From: Sporosarcina aquimarina
Lineage (GTDB): Bacteria > Bacillota > Bacilli > Bacillales_A > Planococcaceae
Length of the DNA stretch: 64,000 nt
Assembly (NCBI RefSeq): GCF_023715615.1
Contig: NZ_JAMBOM010000005.1
Location: 120,078 to 184,077 of the forward strand
Direction of reading: 5' to 3'
Position 1 is the first letter of the stretch, and each line of letters starts with the position of its first letter. This document shows, one piece after another, positions 58,344 to 64,000 of the stretch. A program made the translations under genes and the position numbers. The notes beneath the pieces were generated by a model. It saw only the letters and a program-made list of their open reading frames with translations. It was not told the DNA's origin and did no database searches.

Positions 58344-58471
58344 CGTAAACCTCCTGCTGCTGTATCGAATCGCTTCTATCCTACAGGAGATGCGTTCTGT
58401 TGTAAAGCCGGTGATTGCACCTATCCTCCCATTCCAGTAAACTGAAGGAGAATGAAAATAGAGGTGAAACG

Positions 58472-60400
58472 ATGATAATCTTGCAAGTGAACGGTGTAAC
58501 GAAGTCGTTTTCGGGCACTGATATATTGGAAAATGTAAAATTGGAAGTGCAACATCGTGATCGCGTAGCGCTCGTTGGTCGAAACGGCGCTGGGAAATCT
58601 ACATTACTTAAAATAATCGCTGGCGAATCATCAGCGGATGCCGGGGATATCATTGTCCCAAAAGGCATACGTATCGGGTATCTCGAGCAACATAGCGGAC
58701 TCGAAACAGAACTATCCGTATGGGATGAAATGATGACCGTCTTTGAACCACTTCAAGCGATGGAACGTCGCCTGCGAGGGTTAGAGGCCAAAATGGCAGA
58801 TCCTGAAGTCTATGGAGATCCTTTAACTTCAGAACGCATTATGGGCGAATACGATTCTCTTCAAGTCGAATTCAAAGATCTCGGAGGCTATCAATACGAA
58901 TCGGATACACGCTCAATTTTGCACGGAATGCGGTTTTATCCCGATGACTATGATAAACCCGTCGATTTACTCTCAGGTGGACAGAAAACACGACTTGCCT
59001 TAGCAAAAATGCTGTTGAGCAAACCTGATCTGCTTATTTTGGACGAGCCTACAAACCATCTGGACATTGAAACACTAGGATGGTTAGAGAGTTACTTAAA
59101 ATCATATGAAGGTGCGCTGCTTATCGTATCGCACGATAGATACTTCCTAGACCAAGTTGTGACATTAGTATATGAGGTCTCTAGACGCAAAGTCTCTCGT
59201 TTTACAGGCAATTACAGTGCGTACTTGGATGAGAAAGCGAAGAACTATGAGAAAGATCGCAAGTTGTTCGAAAAAGAATCGAGTGAAAAAGCAAAGCTCG
59301 AAGACTTCATTCAGAAAAATATCGCTCGTGCTTCCACGAGTAAAATGGCGAAAAGTCGTCGTAAACAATTGGAACGCACAGACTGGATGGACGCCCCAGA
59401 CGGAGACGAAAAATCCGCCAATTTCTCATTCACAATTGACCGTCCGAGTGGGAACGACGTACTGGCAGTCGAAAAGGCTGCTGTTGGCTACAATGGAAAT
59501 CCCGTTTCTACAAATATCGACATGCGAGTCTACAAACAGGATCGAATTGCAATCCTTGGTCCAAACGGCGTCGGCAAATCGACCCTATTAAAAACAATCG
59601 TTCGTCGGCAAGATCTGCTGGCTGGAGAAATTCGGTACGGGACCAACGTTCAGTTCGGCTATTACGACCAAAACCAAGCAACGCTTGTCGGTTCAGGCAC
59701 CGTGTTGCAAGAAATTTGGGATGACTGGCCGCTCATGAACGAAAAAGATATACGCAGCTTACTTGGTCGCTTCCTTTTTACAGGTGACGATGTCGGGAAG
59801 CCTGTACAATCTCTTTCTGGTGGAGAAAAAGCCCGTCTTTCTCTAGCGAAACTGATGCTTGAGAAATCTAATACACTTGTGCTGGATGAACCGACGAACC
59901 ATTTGGATCTGGATAGCAAAGAAGTGCTTGAGAATGCACTGGACGACTTCCCTGGAACAATCTTATTTGTGTCGCACGATCGTTATTTCATTAATCGAAT
60001 TGCAACCAAAGTTTTCGATTTAAGCGATAACGGGGCTGTGGAATACTTAGGAGACTATGATTATTTTGTTGAAAAGAAGGCAGAACAAGCTGAGCTCCTT
60101 GCTGAATCCCTTGCTGCAAAGCAGTCACCTACAGTTACAAAAAGCCGTTCACAAGAGGTGGATAAAGAACGTCAAAAAGTAGAACGACGCTTGAAACGTG
60201 CAATTGAACAAGCTGAGTTGAAAATGGCTGAGCTGGATGAACAAATTGCATCCCTCCAAAACGAACTGATCAAGCCCGAGTATGCGGATGATCATGTAAA
60301 ACTGATGGAATTGCAAGCGGACATCGATTCTCTTCAAGAGACTCACGATGCACAAGCTGAAGAATGGCTGATGATGCAAGAAGAACTCGAAACCGTTTAA
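58472..60400 (+). CDS. ydiF: ABC-F ATPase (YdiF/Uup-type ribosome-associated factor)
   Basis: The 642-residue protein has two ATP-binding cassettes without membrane segments. Walker A motifs are [12 protein letters not shown] (about 36-47) and [12 protein letters not shown] (about 357-368); signatures are [15 protein letters not shown] and [15 protein letters not shown]; and a P-site tRNA-interaction linker lies between (about 240-310). A charged coiled-coil C-terminus (about 560-642) is typical of YdiF/Uup. ABC-F proteins act on the ribosome. ATG 58472 is preceded by GAGGTG at 5 nt; an ATG 19 codons earlier is unsupported. B. subtilis ydiF has the same length and lies between rex and tsaD. 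Confidence 0.93.
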   Translation: MIILQVNGVTKSFSGTDILENVKLEVQHRDRVALVGRNGAGKSTLLKIIAGESSADAGDIIVPKGIRIGYLEQHSGLETELSVWDEMMTVFEPLQAMERRLRGLEAKMADPEVYGDPLTSERIMGEYDSLQVEFKDLGGYQYESDTRSILHGMRFYPDDYDKPVDLLSGGQKTRLALAKMLLSKPDLLILDEPTNHLDIETLGWLESYLKSYEGALLIVSHDRYFLDQVVTLVYEVSRRKVSRFTGNYSAYLDEKAKNYEKDRKLFEKESSEKAKLEDFIQKNIARASTSKMAKSRRKQLERTDWMDAPDGDEKSANFSFTIDRPSGNDVLAVEKAAVGYNGNPVSTNIDMRVYKQDRIAILGPNGVGKSTLLKTIVRRQDLLAGEIRYGTNVQFGYYDQNQATLVGSGTVLQEIWDDWPLMNEKDIRSLLGRFLFTGDDVGKPVQSLSGGEKARLSLAKLMLEKSNTLVLDEPTNHLDLDSKEVLENALDDFPGTILFVSHDRYFINRIATKVFDLSDNGAVEYLGDYDYFVEKKAEQAELLAESLAAKQSPTVTKSRSQEVDKERQKVERRLKRAIEQAELKMAELDEQIASLQNELIKPEYADDHVKLMELQADIDSLQETHDAQAEEWLMMQEELETV

Positions 60401-60407
60401 TCACCCA

Positions 60408-60437
60408 AGAAGCAGCGGACTACTCCGCTGTTTTTTG
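60408..60437 (+). terminator. Terminator of the ABC-F gene
   Basis: Arms CAGCGGA / TCCGCTG around CTAC, followed by TTTTTTG, eight bp after the stop codon. Confidence 0.9.
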
Positions 60438-60763
60438 TTGTCTTATGGTTATCTACTATCTTTAAAGCAGTTTTTTCGCAGTGGACTCTAAATTCCGCCA
60501 CCAGTCAACAGATGTCCACCTCAATTCGACACTCCTTCAGTCTCATTTTCCACAATCTTACCCACAACTGAAATACCGATTTCATTGATATTAACAAAGT
60601 TATCCACGTTATACACACAAACAATCTTTTTAATCCACATAGTTATCCAACCAGTCAACCTAACTTATCAACTAAACACTACTTTATGCACAACTTATCC
60701 ACAAAGTGTGCATAAGTACGAATGTTCCCTATTGACAAACCTTGTTTTCTGTTTATCAAAAAA
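60438..60763. other. Intergenic region rich in DnaA boxes
   Basis: No gene. The right half carries at least nine DnaA-box matches (60546-60715), described separately. The left half shows nothing notable. Confidence 0.6.
60546..60715. promoter_or_regulatory. DnaA-box cluster between ydiF and tsaD
   Basis: Nine-mers matching TTATCCACA with at most one or two mismatches occur at 60546 (TTTTCCACA), 60558 (TTACCCACA), 60600 (TTATCCACG), 60609 (TTATACACA), 60631 (TAATCCACA), 60643 (TTATCCAAC), 60684 (TTATGCACA), 60695 (TTATCCACA, perfect) and, inverted, 60707 (TTATGCACA). Most point right. In B. subtilis a DnaA-binding cluster outside oriC lies next to gcp (tsaD), so this position is conserved. 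Such clusters titrate DnaA and restrain re-initiation. Confidence 0.8.
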
Positions 60764-60798
60764 ACATGGAATTCGTCTGAATTTGACGAATTCCATGT
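60759..60798 (-). terminator. Terminator of the tsaE-tsaD operon
   Basis: Minus-strand arms ACATGGAATTCGTC / GACGAATTCCATGT around 7 nt, followed by TTTTTTTGA, about 20 bp after the tsaD stop. Confidence 0.9.
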
Positions 60799-60817
60799 GA
60801 ATGTTGATAACTCTATT

Positions 60818-61840
60818 TTAGTGATTCCACGATTCCAGTTGCATGCCAGGTCTCCCATTCATAGATAACTCTCCTCGCACATCACTTAAAAACATTTGCG
60901 TGCCTGCAGCTGCAATCATCGCTGCATTATCTGTGCATAACGCAATTGGTGGAACACTGAACGGAATGTTCTCTTTTGCAAATGTCGCCTCTAATGAGTT
61001 TCTTAGTCCTTTATTTGCAGAAACCCCACCTGCCGCAATTACTTGTTTCACTCGATATTCTTGAGCAGCTCTTAATGCTTTCACTGTCAGGACTTCTACT
61101 ACACTCTGTTGGAAACCAGCAGCAACAGCTTCTTCATCCAGCGTACCACCTCGTTGTTCCAGGTTATGCTTGTAGTTAATGACAGCTGATTTCAATCCAC
61201 TGAAACTGAAGTCGTAGGAATCTGGCTCTAGCCAAGCTCTCGGAAACTCTACAGCATTTTCGCTTGCTAATGCCAGCTTATCTACGTGTGGACCGCCGGG
61301 ATAAGGGAGTCCTAAAACACGTGCCACTTTGTCATACGCTTCGCCCGCAGCATCATCTCTCGTCTCACCTATGAGCTCAAATGATCCATGCTCGCGCATA
61401 ATTATCATTTCCGTATGTCCACCAGAAACAATAAGTGCTAGTAATGGGAACTCCATAGGTTGAACGAGCTGGTTGGCATAGATATGCCCTGCAATATGAT
61501 GTACTCCTATAATCGGTAACGAGTTCGCAAACGCAAATGCTTTTGCTGCATTAATGCCAATCAGTAATGCCCCTACAAGTCCAGGGCCCTCTGTAACGGC
61601 TACAGCATCTAGCTCATCTGGATCTAATCCTGCGTCCTCAAGTGCCTTCTCAATGACTAGTGTAATTTCCTCCACGTGATGGCGCGAAGCAATTTCCGGT
61701 ACAACCCCACCAAAACGCTTCTGACTTTCGATTTGGGAAGCAACTACGTTGGAAACAATCTCACTCCCATTTTTCACGACAGACGCTGCAGTCTCATCGC
61801 AACTCGTTTCAATCCCTAATATATAGACGTCTTTTTTCAT
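60818..61840 (-). CDS. tsaD: tRNA threonylcarbamoyladenosine transferase TsaD
   Basis: The 340-residue ASKHA-fold enzyme moves the threonylcarbamoyl group to A37 of ANN-reading tRNAs, together with TsaB and TsaE. It shows [17 protein letters not shown] (about 5-21), HHVEEITLV with metal-binding histidines, the second metal histidines in HHIAGHIYA (about 109-117), and [12 protein letters not shown] 61840 is chosen over the preceding ATG because GTGGAG is better spaced. Overlaps rimI by a few bases. Confidence 0.97.
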   Translation of the reverse strand: MKKDVYILGIETSCDETAASVVKNGSEIVSNVVASQIESQKRFGGVVPEIASRHHVEEITLVIEKALEDAGLDPDELDAVAVTEGPGLVGALLIGINAAKAFAFANSLPIIGVHHIAGHIYANQLVQPMEFPLLALIVSGGHTEMIIMREHGSFELIGETRDDAAGEAYDKVARVLGLPYPGGPHVDKLALASENAVEFPRAWLEPDSYDFSFSGLKSAVINYKHNLEQRGGTLDEEAVAAGFQQSVVEVLTVKALRAAQEYRVKQVIAAGGVSANKGLRNSLEATFAKENIPFSVPPIALCTDNAAMIAAAGTQMFLSDVRGELSMNGRPGMQLESWNH

Positions 61841-62289
61841 CATAACTCCACCCACATGACGAGCGCATCTTCATGGTCGTCAGAATAATAGTTTTTCCGA
61901 ATTCCACCTTCTTGAAATCCAAGCTTACGATACAAGCTCTTAGCTGCTTCATTACTTACTCGAACTTCAAGAGACATGGCTACCACACCGTTATTGCGGC
62001 ACAGCTCTATTGCTTGACGCATCAGCGCTTCTCCAATTCCTAATCCTTGCCGATGTTTCCGTACAGCCACATTTGTAATATGACATTCATCAAGTACGAC
62101 CCACATCCCTACGTGTCCAACCACTTCATTCTCACACTCAGCTACAATATACGTTGCATAATCATTACCCGTAAGCTCATGGGCAAACACCTCTGCCGAC
62201 CATGGAGTTGTAAAAACTTCCGTTTCTGTTGCCACAACCTCTTCAATATCCTTTGCCACCATTTGACGATAAACAACCGAGTCAATCAT
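61840..62289 (-). CDS. rimI: Ribosomal-protein-S18-type alanine N-acetyltransferase RimI
   Basis: The 149-residue GNAT enzyme has the acetyl-CoA motif [20 protein letters not shown] (about 76-95) and the C-terminal [23 protein letters not shown] that characterises RimI. It acetylates the N-terminus of S18 and perhaps other proteins. It lies between tsaD and tsaB with overlaps on both sides, the common Firmicutes arrangement. Confidence 0.94.
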   Translation of the reverse strand: MIDSVVYRQMVAKDIEEVVATETEVFTTPWSAEVFAHELTGNDYATYIVAECENEVVGHVGMWVVLDECHITNVAVRKHRQGLGIGEALMRQAIELCRNNGVVAMSLEVRVSNEAAKSLYRKLGFQEGGIRKNYYSDDHEDALVMWVEL

Positions 62290-62992
62290 GGGATTTCACC
62301 TGCTTTTGCTCTTTTATCCAATTCGCTTCCGCTTCAGGAATACGACGATAATTCGGAACAAACTGATGAATATCGGATGCAGGGACTCGTTGCTCAGCTA
62401 AACTGATTAACTGCGAAGCTCGTGGCAGTTGCTGAGGAAAAGGCGCAAATACAGCCTGGTCTCCAAGCATTGCACTAATTTTCGTTTTATGGATATCGAC
62501 ATCTACCCCTACAAATAAAACAGGTTGGTTGATACATGCAACATCCTCTAATAACTGTTCAAGAGTCCCATGACGGTCTTCCCAAATACGATGTAATCGC
62601 TCACCTTTTGACTTGTAAAGACCACAATAAACATTTTCTCGTCGTGCATCAAACAACGGGACAATAACTCCTTCAAATGGTACCGCATTTGCTGCGATAA
62701 CTTCCAAACTGGAAACACCGACTAATGGAATTTTCAACGTCCAGGCAAGTGTTTTCGCAAGCGTCACACCAATTCGGACACCTGTATAAGATCCTGGCCC
62801 TTCAGATACCGCAATTGCTTCCAAATCAGAAGGACGTAAACTCGCTTCATTTAATAAGCGTTCAATTGCAGGCATCGCCTGAATAGAATGGGTTCGTGCA
62901 AATGTTGATGTTTGCTCACACAATATCCGACCATCTTCTACCAGTGCAACAGATAAAGGTGAATTTGCTGTATCTATTCCTAACCATATCAT
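62282..62992 (-). CDS. tsaB: tRNA threonylcarbamoyladenosine biosynthesis protein TsaB
   Basis: A 236-residue ASKHA-fold partner of TsaD that bridges the TsaD-TsaE complex. It starts WLGIDTANSPLSVALVEDG and has SEGPGSYTGVRIGVTLAKTLAW (about 64-85). ATG overlaps the tsaE stop by 4 bp and its end overlaps rimI by 8 bp. Confidence 0.95.
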   Translation of the reverse strand: MIWLGIDTANSPLSVALVEDGRILCEQTSTFARTHSIQAMPAIERLLNEASLRPSDLEAIAVSEGPGSYTGVRIGVTLAKTLAWTLKIPLVGVSSLEVIAANAVPFEGVIVPLFDARRENVYCGLYKSKGERLHRIWEDRHGTLEQLLEDVACINQPVLFVGVDVDIHKTKISAMLGDQAVFAPFPQQLPRASQLISLAEQRVPASDIHQFVPNYRRIPEAEANWIKEQKQVKSHD

Positions 62993-63441
62993 TGAGTGAT
63001 CACCTCACAAATCTTTATAAAATGACTTCCTGTAGGTTCCAATTCAATCGTTCTTGCGGTATCGCCTGTCCGTGTAATACGGATCGCTAGGCGGTTCTCC
63101 GGTAAATCCTCTTCAATATACTGTGCCCACTCTACAATAGAAATCGCATCACCATAAAACAATTCATCCCAACCTAAATCTTCTTCGCTATCTGCTAAGC
63201 GATAGACATCCAAATGGTTAAGAGGATAGGTACCTTCATATTGCTTAATAATTGTAAAGGTGGGGCTACTGACGGTGCGCTCCACCCCAAGCCCTTTAGC
63301 GAGTGCTTGAGTGAATGTAGTCTTCCCTGCGCCCAAATCACCTTCAAGCGTGACTACGTCTGGCGGCAAAAGAAGTTTGGCCAGTTTTTCAGCAAGTTGC
63401 ACGGTTTGCGCAACTGATGTGACATGTAGTTGTTTCTTCAT
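62989..63441 (-). CDS. tsaE: tRNA threonylcarbamoyladenosine biosynthesis ATPase TsaE
   Basis: The 150-residue P-loop ATPase has Walker A LEGDLGAGKTTFTQALAKGLG (about 33-53) and SSPTFTIIKQYEG (about 58-70, switch I region), then LNHLDVYRL with the Walker B Asp. It regulates the TsaBD complex. It is the first gene of the overlapping tsaE-tsaB-rimI-tsaD operon, just downstream of the rRNA operon terminator. Confidence 0.95.
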   Translation of the reverse strand: MKKQLHVTSVAQTVQLAEKLAKLLLPPDVVTLEGDLGAGKTTFTQALAKGLGVERTVSSPTFTIIKQYEGTYPLNHLDVYRLADSEEDLGWDELFYGDAISIVEWAQYIEEDLPENRLAIRITRTGDTARTIELEPTGSHFIKICEVITQ

Positions 63442-63523
63442 AAGTTAATCCGATCCTTTTCAAGTGATGTACTTAGTGTAACGGAAAATGTGCAGAACCG
63501 CACACGGTACGCATAGAGAACAT

Positions 63524-63560
63524 AAAAAAACCGACCCAGGGAATATCCCTGAATCGGTTT
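63524..63560 (-). terminator. Terminator of the rRNA/tRNA operon
   Basis: Minus-strand stem AACCGATTCAGGGA / TCCCTGGGTCGGTT with a 4-5 nt loop, followed by TTTTTTT, 16 bp after tRNA-Asp. Confidence 0.9.
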
Positions 63561-63576
63561 GTAAGTTTAAATTAAA

Positions 63577-63652
63577 TGGCGGTCCCGACCGGGGTCGAAC
63601 CGGCGATCTCCTGCGTGACAGGCAGGCATGTTAACCACTACACCACGGGACC
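63577..63652 (-). tRNA. tRNA-Asp (anticodon GTC)
   Basis: A 76-nt gene with encoded CCA. The acceptor GGTCCCG pairs with CGGGACC, the anticodon stem CCTGC/GCAGG holds CTGTCAC with anticodon GTC, and the T arm is CCGGTTCGACCCCGG. It ends the rRNA operon. Confidence 0.97.
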
Positions 63653-63670
63653 AATTAATAAAAGTAAAAC

Positions 63671-63786
63671 TGCCTGGCAACGTCCTACTCTCACAGGGGG
63701 AAGCCCCCTACTACCATCGGCGCTGAAGAACTTAACTTCCGTGTTCGGTATGGGAACGGGTGTGACCTCTTCGCCATCATTACCAG
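63671..63786 (-). rRNA. rrf: 5S ribosomal RNA
   Basis: About 116 nt. Minus strand begins TCTGGTAATGATGGCGAAGAGG and ends near GTTGCCAGGCA, both typical for Bacillales 5S rRNA. It lies 85 bp after the 23S end and 18 bp before tRNA-Asp. Ends approximate. Confidence 0.95.
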
Positions 63787-63870
63787 ACAAATTGAGCTTG
63801 TTCGCTCAAAACTGGATAAAACCAACATTGAAAACTCAAGACAGCCTTACGGCTCTTTAACTATAATTTG

Positions 63871-64000
63871 GGAAAGTCCTCGATCGATTAGTATCTGTCA
63901 GCTCCACATGTCACCATGCTTCCACACCAGACCTATCCACCTCATCATCTTTGAGGGATCTTACTTACTTGCGTAATGGGAAATCTCATCTTGAGGGGGG
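63871..64000 (-). rRNA. rrl: 23S ribosomal RNA, 3' end (partial)
   Basis: The last about 130 nt of 23S rRNA, recognised from ACTAATCGATCGAGGACTTT at the 3' terminus and the preceding conserved helix sequence. The gene continues beyond the window. The mature 3' end is approximate. Confidence 0.93.

Overview
The window looks like chromosomal DNA of an endospore-forming, low-GC Gram-positive bacterium of the Bacillales. It is probably a member of the Planococcaceae/Caryophanaceae, such as a Sporosarcina-like organism, but the genus is inferred from gene order and protein flavour and was not tested. Supporting signs are the tsaE-tsaB-rimI-tsaD / ABC-F (YdiF-type) / rex / tatA / tatC / CPBP protease / groES-groEL order known from Bacillus, a CIRCE element, strong AGGAGG ribosome binding sites, MhqR-type operators and an exosporium-type collagen-like spore protein. 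An rRNA operon (23S 3' end, 5S, tRNA-Asp) enters from the right edge.

Left third (1-21.4 kb), carbohydrate uptake and catabolism. A long leftward cluster (29-12392) holds a LacI-type regulator, a Gfo/Idh/MocA oxidoreductase, an LplB/YtcP/YtcQ-type ABC importer, a YesL-like protein, an amino-sugar-6-phosphate deacetylase, a GntR/UTRA regulator, a class II GatY/KbaY-type aldolase, a PfkB kinase, an AgaS-like SIS isomerase/deaminase and a ROK kinase. Together they form a complete N-acetylgalactosamine-type route (kinase, deacetylase, deaminase, tagatose-6-phosphate kinase, tagatose-bisphosphate aldolase) next to an oligosaccharide importer. After a DHA2 drug exporter, a GNAT acetyltransferase and a stand-alone nitric oxide synthase comes a Lac-family PTS (IIB, IIA, IIC) with a GH4 phospho-glycosidase, a divergent GntR regulator and a ChbG/YdjC deacetylase. 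That set resembles a diacetylchitobiose system.

Middle (21.7-37.4 kb). A tRNA-dihydrouridine synthase is followed by an RsbQ-type hydrolase coupled to a PAS-GGDEF diguanylate cyclase, then a 1006-residue BclB-like collagen protein with a cysteine-rich N-terminus and two neighbouring glycosyltransferase genes. After these come a YceI protein, an MhqD/MhqO-like quinone-stress pair under two palindromic operators, a BCCT transporter and a DUF4097-like membrane-anchored protein.

CRISPR region (37.7-48.2 kb). A complete type I-C cas operon (cas3-cas5c-cas8c-cas7c-cas4-cas1-cas2, with a probable internal cas11c start in cas8c) lies between two leftward arrays. Array 1 has 17 repeats and array 2 has 6. 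The two repeats differ by paired changes that keep the hairpin stem. Both leaders carry a conserved inverted-repeat element that begins exactly 115 bp from the first repeat. A lone decayed repeat lies between array 2 and cas3.

Right third (48.5-64 kb). An OFA-type MFS transporter and a divergent TetR regulator are followed by a small SF0329-like protein, a secreted lipoprotein nuclease with an EF-hand tail, groEL/groES, CPBP protease, tatC/tatA, rex, an ABC-F protein, a dense cluster of about nine DnaA boxes, tsaD/rimI/tsaB/tsaE, tRNA-Asp, 5S and the 3' end of 23S rRNA. No insertion sequence, integrase or prophage gene was seen.
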